A stretch of 64,000 nt of DNA from Cryptomeria japonica (lineage: Eukaryota > Streptophyta > Pinopsida > Cupressales > Cupressaceae), in contig NC_081409.1 of the NCBI RefSeq assembly GCF_030272615.1, positions 529,642,291-529,706,290 on the forward strand, written 5' to 3'. Below are positions 1 to 10,899 of the stretch, piece by piece. The notes beneath the pieces are model-generated. The model was not told the DNA's origin and did not search any database. It saw nothing but the letters and a program-made list of their open reading frames with translations. The number at the start of each line of letters is the position of its first letter. The stretch's first letter is position 1. A program made the position numbers and the translations under genes.

Positions 1-234
1 GGAAGTAGAATAGCATCCAATCACTAGACCAAAACCAACTGATCAAGTATGAGTATAAGCATCATGAACAAGCCAATTCCATCACTAGATTATATCGGAG
101 TCTACCAGATCATGCCAGATCCAAGTTAACCAGAAACCACTCAAACTACTAGGACCAAAAGGGTGTCAGTAAAGCATCCAAATAGTTAGTGTTGACATCA
201 ATGCAACACAATCAATTCCACCAAATGGCCAACA
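1..234 (-). repeat. A1 3' LTR, partial
   Basis: Ends on the + strand in GGCCAACA, i.e. the element-sense LTR starts TGTTGGCCATTTGG, as in the LTRs at 10265, 13856 and 22694. The remainder of this ~1.24-kb LTR lies outside the window. Confidence 0.85.
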
Positions 235-588
235 ATTTCTCCCTTTGGCATTGATGGTAACAGTAGATGTGAAAAACATCTAAGTACCAAGAAATGCCAA
301 ACAAGTCTCCCCCTATGGAAGACAGCCAACAATCTCTAGCATAAAGCTTCAAATATCAATATCACTCCCCCTTTGAATAATATCTCTCCCTTGACATTTA
401 CTTTTTCACATCAATATCACTTCCCCTTTGACATCAATACCAGAAATATGACAGAAATATCAAAGAAAAAACATAAGCCTTTTAATCTCAAAGCTAACTA
501 CTCCCCCTAAGCAGTAGCATCCCACATCAATGCCAAAATGAATAGTATCTCTGATAATGCATGTCAGACTGATGTCAAACCGCATCAA
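235..588 (-). other. A1 3' untranslated region with repeated polypurine tracts
   Basis: Immediately next to the LTR is the polypurine tract (AAAGGGAGAAAT in element sense). Further tracts of the GGGGGAG type recur near 304, 366, 424 and 503. Several polypurine tracts upstream of the 3' LTR are a known hallmark of the Sirevirus lineage. No coding sequence is seen here. Confidence 0.75.
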
Positions 589-1115
589 TCAAGTCTTTGT
601 CGGAGGGGCAGAAACCCCCAATCTGTCTCTCAGGTACTCAAATGCTTCCTTGGATAAAGGTTTGGTGAAAATATCTGCATTTTGTTCTTTAGTATATACA
701 TAAACAAGTTTAACTTCATTTGCTTCCACCTTCTTCAAAAAGTTATACTTGATAGAAATGTGCTTTGTCTTAGAATGAAATACCAGATTCTTTGATATAT
801 CAATAGCAACAAAGTTATCATAGTGAATAACTACCGGTGCATCACAATCCACCTTTATATCCTTCAACATTTGCTTCATCCATAAAACTTGTGTACTATT
901 AGTAGCAGCAGCAACATACTCAACTTCAGCAGTAGATAAAGAAGTACATGAATGTTTCTTGCTAATCCATGAAACCAACTTCTTTCCAAGAAAGAAAGCT
1001 CCACCGAAATTACTTTTATGGGCATTAACATCTCCAGCCCAATCAGCATCTGTATATGCACAAAAAGCAAAGTTATCATTCTTACGGTACCACAATCCAT
1101 ATTCCGATGTACCTT
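589..1115 (-). pseudogene. copia RNase H (end of A1 pol)
   Basis: C-terminal RNase H of a copia polyprotein, which degrades RNA of the RNA/DNA hybrid during reverse transcription. The 168-residue open stretch shows YTDADWAGD (first catalytic Asp), STAEVEYVA (catalytic Glu), YDNFVAIDIS, SKTKHISIKYNF and ADIFTKPLS, then the conserved tail FEYLRDRLGV before a TGA at 589-591. This matches the family end exactly. It is open to about 1095; upstream the frame is lost at the RT junction. The usual 'NKSAI' Asn-Lys/Ser is changed to NFVAI. Part of a dead element. Confidence 0.85.
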
Positions 1116-2169
1116 AAAAGTATCTAAAAATCCTTTTCACTGCCATCTCGTGATTTTCTCTAGGATCACTATGAAATCTTAAAACAATACAAACAACATT
1201 CATAATGTCAGGCCTAATCTGACTCAAATAAAGTAGACCTCCAATCATAATTTTTTCTCTTGTAGGATTTACCAGTGCAGAAACATCTTTTCTTGTCAAT
1301 TTCTCACTTGTAACCATAGGTGTACTTACCCATTTAGAATCTCCCATACCAAATTTCATCAGTAATTCCTTAGCATATTTAGTTTGACAGATAAAAATAT
1401 CTTTGTCAGTCGGAGTAATCTGCAAACCTAAGAAAAATTTCACCTCACCAATCATAGACATCTCAAATAATGTCATCAACAAATACTTCAACAATCAGTA
1501 TATCATCATCAGTGATTTTAGAATATAAAGTACTATCAGCATTGCCTTTAGTAAAACCAAGCTTCAAAAGATATTTATCCAACCTTGCATACCAAGCTCT
1601 AGGTGCTTGTTTCAATCCATATAAAGCTTTCCTTAACCTGCAAACCATATTTGTATCATCTAATAGTGAAAAACCATCAGGTTGCTCAATATAAAATTCC
1701 TCTTCAAGATCCCCATTCAATAATGCACATTTAACATCCATCTGATAAACCTTGTAGTATTTATAAGCAGCATAGGCAAGAAATAATCTTACAGCTTCAA
1801 TCCTAGATACTAGTGCAAAAGTTTATCCATAATCAATTCCTTCCTTCTAACAATATCCCTTACAAACTAATCTAGGCTTATTCCTTATAACTTGACCATC
1901 CTCATTCAATTTGTTCCTAAAAACCCATTTAGTTCTAATTACATTTTTTTTTAAGGCCGGGGAACCAAAGTCCATGTGTTATTTTTCTCATTCTGATCTA
2001 ATTCTTTTACCATAGCCTTTAACCAATGTTCATCTTTACATGCCTCAATTACTGATACTAGTTCAACTTGTGAAATTAAACATACATCATTAGTTGCCAG
2101 TCTTATTCTTGTCATCACTCCATTTCTCTTATCCCTAATGATTTGATCTTTAGAATGATTCAATCTCAC
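1116..2169 (-). pseudogene. copia reverse transcriptase (A1)
   Basis: Decayed copia RT in three frames. 1951-2169 holds the N-terminal segment (DEHWLKAMVKELDQNEKNNT, then WTLVPRP). 1463-1741 holds MDVKCALLNGDLEEEFYIEQP, LYGLKQAPRAWY and the active-site FVDD. 1114-1494 holds the segment FFLGLQI to YLSQIRPDI. Compared with A2, about 60 bases just after FVDD are deleted (the FEGEDKLC... segment), and the frame changes there. Stops and frameshifts between 1741 and 1951 break the segment for TKWVxRNK. Clearly inactive. Confidence 0.85.
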
Positions 2170-2402
2170 ATACCTTGGAGTCTTCTGACTCTCTGTTCCT
2201 TTTAATTATTCTTCAGTTACTATAGAGTTCTCTGATGTTGCTGGAGTAACTGGTTCAACTCTCTGTTCCGGTAAAGATGCTACCAGTTTAGATATAATCA
2301 TTTCCATTTCTGATTCCTTCTCATAAACTCTGATTTGACTTTTTCTCAGCTCATCTACTTTGACATTAGCACTCTCCACTATTCTCTACAATCTCTTGTT
2401 AT
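2170..2402 (-). other. integrase-RT linker of A1
   Basis: Variable linker of the copia polyprotein, no conserved domain. It matches A2 15938-16080 and 18991-19040, and ends exactly at the target duplication of element B. Confidence 0.6.
2398..2402. repeat. target site duplication of element B, left
   Basis: GTTAT directly before the LTR; the same five bases follow the other LTR at 9237-9241. Uninterrupted A2 has TTTAT at this point. Confidence 0.9.
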
Positions 2403-3322
2403 TGTTGGGATCCAAGAACACTGAGAGGGGGGGGTGAATCAGTGTTTTGTTGGTAAAACAAGATTCTATCCTTTTATACCATACACATATAAACTGGTAA
2501 ATAAATATATATATAACTTGAAGCAAATAAACCATCCACATAAATGAGCACCATAACACATAGAATTTATACATGGAAAACCTCAAAGAGAAAAAACCAC
2601 GGTGGGATTTGTGACCCACAATATCAATTCACTAGCCATATGAAAGGATATTACATATAATGGGGGCCTGCACATGTAGTAAGGCACACTGCCTAGAGCA
2701 TACTGCTCATCATTAAAGAGTCTCACTGACTACAAGCTTCTTGCCAATTAAAACAATAAAATTGAACTCAAAAATGCATCTGCTATACCAAATAGAAAAC
2801 CGGTTCTAGCTTTCCTCTGTACCAGTTCATAAACCATGAACACTACTACCGGTATCTCTTCTCCTCCAAGAATGCTTTCCAAGCTATCTACAGATCATTG
2901 CATGATATAACACTTGCATACAAATGATCTACATACATATACTTCACATTATACAGTTCTTCTATATTCTCCTATGTTGCATCCTATGTCATATCCTTAT
3001 TATATATATCAAAATGACCCAGCATACTAACCTATATACCCATTAAAAATAATATGGCTTATGTCAACTTACAATTCATTAAAAAATATATTCAATGTCA
3101 GCCTCAAAAATAATTACAAAATGATTTACTAAGTAAATCTCCCTTGATATCGGCTTCCTTCAAGTACTAATGTCGGTGTCTGTGTCGGTGCTGGTGTAGC
3201 CCTGAATGCTCCAAAACCAGTGTCTATTGGTGTATGCCTCCTAATGCTAGTATATGACTTCCATTTATTCTTGTTGCCATCAATGACAACAAAATGAATC
3301 CGATGAGTGTCAATTGCCAACA
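2403..3322 (-). repeat. Element B 3' LTR
   Basis: Element sense runs from TGTTGGCAATTG to TTGGATCCCAACA. It pairs with the LTR at 8327-9236 along its whole length. Contains a TATA-like run at 3001-3009 and a G/C-run hairpin at 2417-2446. Confidence 0.92.
2417..2446 (-). other. LTR stem-loop with C-rich loop (B 3' LTR)
   Basis: Arms AACACTGA (2417-2424) and TCAGTGTT (2439-2446) pair perfectly across eight bases and enclose GAG, eight G and TGAA. In the element transcript this is a stem with a C-rich loop. The same shape with a different stem sequence occurs in A-type LTRs (11451-11490, 21480-21509). Confidence 0.7.
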
Positions 3323-3336
3323 ATCTCCCCCTTTGG
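3323..3336 (-). other. polypurine tract of element B
   Basis: Element sense CCAAAGGGGGAGAT directly abutting the 3' LTR: primer for plus-strand DNA synthesis. A second copy of the same words lies at about 3486-3500. The 3337-3561 spacer otherwise holds no gene. Confidence 0.85.
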
Positions 3337-3561
3337 CATTGATGGCAACACTCATGTGGAAAATGGATTCCCTGTCGGTTCAACTGAATTATGCTCATCC
3401 TAAGCAATATACTCCTTCTGATATCCTGATATCCTTCCCATGTGATCTTGTCTGATTTTTCTGATATTTTTCATATATATACATACTCCCCCTTTGGCAT
3501 CAATGCCAAAGACCGGTTAAAAATTTGAAATAATTTAGAGAAAAAGAATAAATGAATACTG

Positions 3562-6500
3562 TTAATTTCGCTGGAGCTTAACCAACTTCAAAATTTTAGG
3601 GTAATCCTTATTTAACAACTGAAGATATGTATCCCATCCAGTTTTGAAAGTGTCAGATATGGATGCTAGTCCACTTAGTAAGTGAGCAAGTGTTTCCTTC
3701 TCTTTGACATCTGTCGATGTGGGTTTAGTAATCATGTCCATGCACTCTCTCTTATGAACACCCAGTGAATCCAATCTAGGACTCACCAATCCTCTATGAC
3801 TCCTTGCTCTCCTAATGACTTTATCTCTCTCCTTCTAAAAAGCAAAAATTTGGTTCTCCAAGGACAAAATTTATCCATCAATGGATGTGGTTAGTGCGAT
3901 TAATCCATCGAAAGAGTTAGCAATACTAGCTACCTTATCATGCAACTCCTTTAATCTGCTATCTACATTAGCTGTAAGAATTTCTATGTTACAACAGACC
4001 TTGTAGATATTTGTACCTTATTTTAGGCAATTCTCAATAAGAATGAGTTTGGCCTCAATTTTCTATTTCTCTGTTTCTATTATCTGGTTGAAGGCTTCTC
4101 TTTTAGCTGTAGTGAATCTTTCTAAAGCCTGTTAGTCTGCAATCTGCCTCAGAGACTAAAAATTGTTACAAATATGCTATGTTAGAGTTTTGAGCTTGTC
4201 AGAAGGGCTTGCTCCATCTTCAATCTGACAATCAGGTGTCAATCTATGCAATATTGTAACTGATTGATCAATTATTCCCTTGTCTGCAATACCCTCCTTC
4301 AATAATTTCTGAGTTGCCATCATCATTAACTCAGTGGGACTCATCTCAGTGATGGATTTCTTCTCAACCTGAGAAGTGTCAATTGCCAAAACCTTTGTCG
4401 GGCAATCAGTTTTAACTGTCGGTATAGATTCAGTTTCCTTTACCTTATCCTCTACAACCTCTTTTGCACTAGTGGCTTCGCCACTTGCTACAGTGTCAAT
4501 TACTGCCGATGGAGTATTATCCATAGTATTTACAGTATCCTGTACATTTCCTTGCTTAGAAATTATTTCAGTCGGTATGGACTATACACTCTCCTTTACT
4601 CCCGGTTGTGTCTGTATGTCTATAGTTACTATCGGTGTAGTCAAAATTGGAGTTGAACTACCCAAAATACCTTTCCCTTTTGATTTGTCAGGAATGGTGG
4701 AAGATGTAGTAGCTTTAACAAATTCTTCATGAGATGTGAGAAAATCAAGATTCTTTTGGAAGAATTTGGTCCAACCCTTACTGGTCTCATTTATTACCTA
4801 ATTTACTCTACCCATCACCAGGCTTATCTGTCGGGGTTTGATACTGAAAACTGTCATATTTGAAACATCTATGCACCTTTTAATTTCCTCATTGTTTATA
4901 GAACCACACATTTCCAAAAGTGTTACTTCCTTAATCTCCCTATCCCTCTTGACAGCATCAAGTCTTATAGCATCAATTTTATTATACAAAGATAGAGGTA
5001 TCTCCTTCAAAATTTCTATTAAGGCTTTCTTATAAATGTCTATATGTAACAAAATAGCCTCTTCTATTTCATTTTGCTCATCATCCTCTAAATCTTCATA
5101 ATATATAGATACATTTTTCAAAATTCCATCTTTTGTTATTTCATCAATTAGCTCAGCACAAGTCATTTTAGTCTTACCGATTTTAGTGTCATCACCCTTC
5201 TTCTTTTTTCTTGTGGTTGACGGTGCAGATGTGACGGGTTTCCTCTTCTGTATAGGCTTCCATGCCAGAGGTGGTGGTGCAGTTGGTTTAGTTGCCTTTC
5301 TAACAACTCTCCTCCTAGGATCTACCTTCTTTTTATCTACTGGTGGTTGATCCACTTTCTTTCTTTGTACCATTTTGAACACTAGAGGTTCATTATCCTC
5401 AGGGTCAGAATCAGAAGTGATGGTGGAAATGTAAGTTTCAGGCTTTTTCACTTATGCAGTACTAGCCACTGTCGGTTCTACTACCGGTTTGGATCCAGAA
5501 CCTAGTTGGGTGTCTATTTTATGAATTACATCTTGTACATATGTAGACATATTTTCTATTTTCTTCTCTCTTCTCTTCCTATTAAAACCGATTTTGACTT
5601 CAAGTGCCTTCTCTTATGTTGTACCAAAATGCTTTGTTTTGTCATCCAATGGGGCATCTAGCAGCATTTTTGCATAGAGTTCAAAAATACTATCATCTAC
5701 CTCATATCCAAGCTCGGTAATCCAGATTGCCCTAGGTTCAACTTCCTCCATAAGAGTTTCATAAGTTTTCACCATAAAACAGATATCAATGGAGTAATTC
5801 TCCATAATTTTATTTGATATTCTCTCCCTCTACCTCATGTTTTCTTGGAATATTTTGAAATACCCCCAAAGTTTCTCATCTCTGTCGGTACCAAGACCGG
5901 TGATTACTTCCTTGATCTATATACCTACCAGTATGTCATGAGCCTAACGCTTCTTTCCAAGACCAAGTAGCTCATTCAGGAAGTAAAGCATCAAACATAC
6001 AATGAGATTACCATATCTAAAAGTTCCTTTCTTAACTCCCTTGATCTTTCTAAGGTTCAACATCAATTCACTCCTCATCCATTCACATAAATCATATTTT
6101 GCATTATTCCTTAGCATCTGATATGCAACATGACTGCATGAACTAGGAACATAATTCAATTGGTTAGATTGAGTTACCTTATAACCTATTATCATGCTTG
6201 CAAATTTCACATCAGTGTTGGTGATTGTGTTGATCCTTATTGATCTACTGTTAGGAGTTGCACTGGTGAGTTTCTCTACCTCTATGTTGGAAATTTTCTT
6301 GCAAGGTTCTTGTCCGACTTTGGGTAAGCCGGTGACTACTTGAATAGCCTCCTTCATGATCATGGAAGGCCTATCTAGCCAGATAAACTCATTGTGACCC
6401 CTGCTCAGAACGTATCTGATAACTTCATCTTTGAATTCTGGTATTGTACAGAATACCAGTTAACCTTAAATCCTCAATTTCTTTGTATTCTGGTTTAATG

Positions 6501-6757
6501 GTTTCACAGTCTCCCAGTATCATGGATTGATACACTCTTTTGATGTCCTCTATACCTAAATCCTCTAGGGTGCACTGAATGTATGCCCTTACATCTTCAA
6601 CATACATCACGCCATCAGGAACCGTAGAAAATGCTCTTGCAGAGTCTTCTTTCTTAGCAATTTCAGGAACCTCCTTGAATACGGACCTTAACCTATCCTT
6701 GACTTTGACAATGGTGGGATTTGCAATGAAAGTAGGAGCTGAAGATCCAAATGCCAT
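3562..6757 (-). pseudogene. Unrecognised long ORF of element B (~1,060 codons)
   Basis: Function unknown. The start is ATG at 6757 (MAFGSSAPTF...). The frame shifts once near 6430-6450, then a single frame carries on to the stop at 3562, broken by about ten in-frame stops (e.g. near 5944, 5806, 5612, 5452, 4796, 4586, 4175), so it was one protein that decayed by point mutation. Visible parts: an N-terminal ~300-residue region of globular look with SRGHNEFIWLDRP and VVTGLP; a basic Pro/Lys segment near 5200-5400 (PRRRVVRKA, RKKKKGDD) like a nuclear signal; an acidic helix-rich part (YYEDLEDDEQNEIEEA); a Ser/Thr/Val-rich linker; and a Leu/Lys-rich C-terminus. No RT, integrase, protease, RNase H or zinc motif. 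It lies between gag and the 3' LTR, on the same strand. It could be a captured host gene or an accessory protein of the element. Confidence 0.75.
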
Positions 6758-7159
6758 TTCAAAGAATACCTGAAAGTGAACGTCGATGGAAGATTGAGCG
6801 TTTCTGCTCGAAATCCTTTCAGAATACCTTTGCTTGCTCTTAATTCGCTTGAAATTTGCCTTTTCTTCGCTCTGAATGCTTGAATGCTCAGTGAGTGAAA
6901 ATTAATTCACTTACCCCTTTTATCAGTGAATAAAACCCTAATATTTCTTTGTAATAAATGCTTTGCGAACAACCCTATAGATGTCGGTTTCAGAGCCTTG
7001 TGTCGAAGGAACCTTCATCAATGATGAACACAAATCTCCAAATCTACTTAGATCTCCTTCTAGGTAATATGTAGGATTCTTCAATGAATTTTCCAACCCC
7101 TAAGGCTTATGCCTTAGTTACAGGTGGAATTTCCTATTGGTGGAGGAATACCCTATTCT
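6758..7159 (-). other. spacer between gag and the unknown ORF, possible internal promoter
   Basis: No coding sequence recognised. In element sense it holds a TATA-like GATAAAAGGGG (6914-6924), about 160 bases upstream of the ATG at 6757, followed by an A/G-rich leader. This could be a separate promoter for the downstream ORF, but the match is weak. Confidence 0.3.
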
Positions 7160-8252
7160 ATGGGTGGAGTTACTGATGTAGATCCATCTCCACTTGGTTC
7201 TTCAGATTTTCTAACCCATCTCTTGGTGTGATCTTGTTGTATTTCATCTACCTTTTGCTTTCCTTTCTCATTATATTTATTATTTCTATCTGGTTGAGTC
7301 TTGCTTCTACATTATTTAGCAATATGACCCATTTTGTTGCATGCATAACATGTAACATTGTTCTTCCGAATTGCTTTGACAAATCCGGTGTCATTTCTTG
7401 ACCTACGGTGATTAGAAAAATGTCCAAACTTTCCACATGCATGACATTTAACATTCATTCTACAATCTTCTAATCTATGACCATACTTCTTGCAATTGTG
7501 CATTGACTAGAAACAGAATTGTAGTTTTGATTTACTTTATTTGTACATTGTTTAGCCATATGCCCAAATTTATTGCAAACAAAACATCTACCATTGAATT
7601 TATAAGCATTAGAATGCCTTACCAGTTTCCTTTGTTCTAATGAGTTCTACATACCGGTTGTTTGATCTTCATTTGCAATACCAGAGATTTCACCTTGTAC
7701 AAATCCAAGTCCTCTAGAATCATCAATCTGTCTTTCTCTTTTCAATAAGTCATCCAACTGTGCAGCACTAATCCTGAATTTTTCTTTATACTCACTTGTA
7801 GTAGTCTGATCATCTCTTAGAGTAGTTATTTGTCTTTCAAGTTCTTATTCATTATTTTGGGAGTGTGCCAAATCAGTCCTCAACAGATTATTCTAATGAG
7901 TCAATCTGCTACATTCATCAAATTTGTTCTTTAGAGATATAACAATATTATCTTCCTTCTTATTTCTGTCCTCAATATCTTTTGATAACCTCAAAGTCAG
8001 ATCTTGCATTTCATTCTTCATGAGCATGTTTTCTTGACTTAGTTTCTGACATTGTTCCTTAAGTGCATTCTTCTCCTCATCATCTGAGTTTTGCAAAAGT
8101 TCTTTTCTCTTGGCTTGAGCTGATGATAACATTTCTTGCGGGATAAGAATAAACTCATTTGCAGAATTCAATTCTTCTTGCAATTTCAAGTTCTTCATCC
8201 TTTCAACATCATAATCCTCAAGAGCCATCTCAAGTTGCTTCTCCATAGCCAT
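7160..8252 (-). pseudogene. gag-like gene of element B (coiled coil and four zinc knuckles)
   Basis: Capsid/nucleocapsid-like protein that would package the element RNA. Start chosen at ATG 8252 (MAMEKQLEMALEDYDV), about 60 bases after the primer site. Residues 1-120 form a Lys/Glu/Leu-rich heptad-like coiled coil (e.g. EEKNALKEQCQKLSQENMLM). After two in-frame stops near 7893 and 7850 the frame continues to CX2CX4HX4C knuckle 1 (CFVCNKFGHMAKQC, ~7551-7592). A frameshift near 7500 leads to three more: CKKYGHRLEDC-type, CHACGKFGHFSNH (last Cys displaced) and CYACNKMGHIAK (last Cys replaced by a stop). Four knuckles is more than the usual one or two. The C-terminal end near 7160 is uncertain. 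Confidence 0.75.
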
Positions 8253-8312
8253 ATTCAAATATTTCAGTTTTAGGATCTTCCTCGCGCTGTTAAACTTCTT
8301 TCGAGGTACTAG

Positions 8313-8324
8313 GCTCTGATACCA
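8313..8324 (-). other. primer binding site of element B
   Basis: TGGTATCAGAGC in element sense, two bases from the 5' LTR end: complementary to the 3' end of plant initiator Met tRNA, as in most plant copia elements. Confidence 0.92.
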
Positions 8325-8326
8325 GT

Positions 8327-9236
8327 TGTTGGGATCCAAGAAAACAGAGAGGGGGGGGGGGGGGGGTGAATCAGTGTTTTGCCAGTAACATGAGATTTTA
8401 TCCCTTTATACATACACATATAAGCCGGTAAACAAATAAATATATAACTTGAAGAAAATAAACCATCAACACAAATGAGCACCATAACACACTAAATTTA
8501 TACGTGGAAAACCTCAAAGAGGAAAAACCACAGTGGGATTTGTGACCCACAATATCAGTTCACTGGCCATATGAAAGGATATTACATATAATGGGGGCTT
8601 GCACATGCAGGAAGGTACACTTCCTAGAGCATACTGCTCATTCGTAAAGATTCTCACTGACTACAAGCTTCTTGCTGAATTAAAACAATAAAATTGAACT
8701 CAAATATGCATCTGGTATGCCAAATAGAGTTTTGGTTCTAGCTCTTCTCTGTACCGATTCATAAACCTTGAACACTACTACCATTATCTCTTCTCCTCCA
8801 AGAATTCTTTCCAATCTATCGACAGATCATTGCATGATATAACACTTTCATACAAATGATCTACATACATATACTTCGCATTATACAGTTCTGTTATATT
8901 CTCCTATGTCATATCCTTGTTATATATATCAAAATGAACTAGCATAGTGACCTATATACCCATTACAAACAATATGCCTTATGTCAGCTTACAATGCATT
9001 ACAAAAGATATTCAATGTCGGCCTTGATAATAATTACAAAATGATTTACTAAATAAATCTCCCTTAAAGTCGGCTTCCTTCAATTACTGATGCCGATGTC
9101 GGTGCCGCTGTAGCCCTGAATGTTCCAAAGCTGGTTTCTGCTAGTATATGCCTCCTAATGTCAGTATATGACTTCCATATAATATTCTTGACATCAATGA
9201 CAACAAAATAAATCGAATGAGTGTCAATTGCCAACA
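8327..9236 (-). repeat. Element B 5' LTR
   Basis: Same ends as the LTR at 2403-3322 (+ strand TGTTGGGATCC to TTGCCAACA). The G run near its end is 16 bases here against 8 in the other LTR, and the left hairpin arm is mutated (AAAACAGA). Confidence 0.92.
8920..8930 (-). promoter_or_regulatory. TATA-like box in B 5' LTR
   Basis: Element sense GATATATATAA inside the LTR, preserved in the other LTR at 3001-3010. Placed about 600 bases before the LTR end, plausible as the U3/R promoter. Confidence 0.4.
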
Positions 9237-9241
9237 GTTAT
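9237..9241. repeat. target site duplication of element B, right
   Basis: GTTAT, identical to 2398-2402; the A1 linker resumes directly after it. Confidence 0.9.
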
Positions 9242-9321
9242 AACATCTATATGCTTTGCTTTCATTAGAACAACCAAGAAATATGCCTTCATCACATCTA
9301 CCATCAATGACAACAAAATGA

Positions 9322-9899
9322 ATCCTAGAGAAAATCTTGAGAGTGTGGTGAAAAGAATTTTTAGAGACTTGCAAGGTACATCTGAATATGATTGTTGGTA
9401 CCCTAAGGATGATGACTTTACTTTATGTGCATATACAGATGCAGTTTGGGCAAGTGATGTTGATGACCGGAAAAGTACTTTCGATGGAGCTCTCTTTCTT
9501 GTAAAGAAACTTATTTCATGGATGAGAAAGAAACAATGTACTTCTTTACCGATTGTTGAAGCTGAGTAAATTGTTGCTGCTACTAACTGTACATAAGTTC
9601 TATGGATGAAGCAAATGTTGAAGGACATAAAAGTGCATTGCAATGGACCGGTAGTTATTCACTATGATAACTCTGCTGCTATAGACATATCAAAGAATCC
9701 AGTATTTCACTCTAAGACAAAGCACATAACTATCAAGTATAACTTTTCTAAGAAGAAGGTGGAAGAAAATGAAGTTAGACTGGTTTATGTGAACACTAAA
9801 GAGCAGATTGTAGACATTTTAACTAAACCTTTGCCTAAAGAATCATTTGAGTACCTCAGAGATAAATTAGGGGTTTATGCCCCTATGATAGAGAACTGA
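9322..9899 (+). pseudogene. copia RNase H (A3)
   Basis: C-terminal RNase H of copia pol. Opens in the RT-RNase H hinge (REN..SVVKRIFRDLQGTSEYD), then YTDAVWASDVDDRKSTF, the Glu region (IVEAE followed by a stop where the family has Tyr), HYDNSAAIDIS, SKTKHITIKYNFSKKKVEENE, VDILTKPLPKESFEYLRDKL and a TGA at 9897-9899. There is one in-frame stop near 9567, and another near 9594 where the family has Gln. Otherwise it is better preserved than the A1 copy; the second half (9606-9899) is open. Confidence 0.85.
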
Positions 9900-10264
9900 T
9901 TGATGCTATTTGGTATCAGTCCGATATGCATTATCAAGATATTATTCATTCTAGATTGATGAGGGGATGCTACTGCTTAGGGGGAGTAGTTAGCCTTGTG
10001 ATTTAATGGTTTATGTTTTTCCTTTGATATTTTTGTCATATTTTTGGCATTGATGTCAAAGGGGGAGAGATATTCATGTGAAAAACTTAAGGGATATATA
10101 CATTAGGGGGAGATATTTGCAGAGCTTAACTGAGATATCATTTATAGGGAGAGTATGGATCAGAACGTCATTTCTATATCCTTATGTGGGAGATTTATTT
10201 GGCTTTTCTTGGCACTTGGATGTTTTTCACATCTAGTGTTGTCATCAATTCCAAAGGGGGAGAT
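9900..10264 (+). other. A3 3' untranslated region with six polypurine tracts
   Basis: Purine runs with GGGGGAG or close variants occur at about 9979, 10058, 10106, 10147, 10187 and finally CCAAAGGGGGAGAT at 10251-10264, which abuts the LTR. Repeated tracts are a Sirevirus feature. No gene. Confidence 0.75.
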
Positions 10265-10888
10265 TGTTGGCCATTTGAAGGAATTGATTATGTGTTTCAT
10301 TGATGTTTTGTCATTGATGTCAACACTAGTTGTTTTGGCTGCTTTACCGATATCCTTCTGGTCCCGGTAGGTTGTTTGGTTTCTGGTTGGATTAGATCAT
10401 GATGATCAAGTATGCTCCAGTATGTTTTGGCTTGTGGAATTGGCTTAGATCTACTATTAATGCTACTCAAATTCATGTTCAGTCAGATGGTTTTGATTTG
10501 GTGATTGGATGCTATCTTATATGCTAGTAAGCCTGGTATGTTGATCCGGTGAGGGTTTCACCGACATATCTTTGTTAAATATCTTTGATGTTATGCATAA
10601 GTGGTGTTGTTGCGGCTTCTAGTAGAGATTGAAGATGTTGATAGAGATCGTGTTCAAGACTTGGCTAATTGGGATCATTGCTTTAGCGTGTGTGGGCCTA
10701 TATTGGGTCTGATAGTATCTAGGTTATCGATCGGCTTAATGTAATGTGTTGATTGGTCTTCTCGATGTGTTTCTAGGATATCTTATGGGTTGGATATTAT
10801 TTGTTTGGTCTCAGGCCGACCTATTTTTTAATTATGTAATTGCTTTATTGTCTAGTGGCTGACCTTATTGTTAATGGTCAAGGGCTTG

Positions 10889-10899
10889 TATATATAAAA
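10889..10899 (+). promoter_or_regulatory. TATA box of A3 LTR
   Basis: TATATATAAAA followed ~30 bases later by an A-rich start region. The same box is present on the minus strand in A2's 5' LTR (about 22068-22082). Confidence 0.6.

Larger units (their letters stand above)
2403..9236 (-). mobile_element. Element B: complete non-autonomous LTR retrotransposon with gag and an unknown ORF
   Basis: A 6.8-kb minus-strand element with two LTRs (8327-9236 and 2403-3322), a perfect 5-bp target duplication, an initiator-Met-tRNA primer site (8313-8324) and a polypurine tract (3323-3336). Inside are a gag-like gene (coiled coil plus four zinc knuckles) and then a reading frame of about 1,060 codons (3562-6757). 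I find no protease, integrase, RT or RNase H motif on either strand. Polypurine tract, primer site and LTR core resemble the Sirevirus-like A elements, so it was probably moved in trans by such an element (inference). The LTRs have diverged by many substitutions and indels, so the insertion is old. Confidence 0.9.
1..9298 (-). mobile_element. Sirevirus-like Ty1/copia element A1, 3' part, split by element B
   Basis: Minus-strand copia element. It reads, from high to low coordinates, integrase-RT linker (9242-9298), nested element B (2403-9236), rest of the linker, RT, RNase H, a 3' region with repeated polypurine tracts, and a 3' LTR that runs off the left edge. Linker, RT and RNase H match the better-preserved copy A2 (12618-22694) in order and wording. 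The sequence on the two sides of B joins to give the uninterrupted A2 text near 19036-19045. Homology to A2 stops near 9298, where a plus-strand fragment of the same family begins, so gag, protease, integrase and the 5' LTR are missing. Confidence 0.85.

Noticed and set aside
8313-8324. tRNA gene suggested by Met-tRNA complementarity (also at 21441 and 63240)
   Set aside because: Only 12 bases match, and each sits next to an LTR: primer sites, not tRNA genes.
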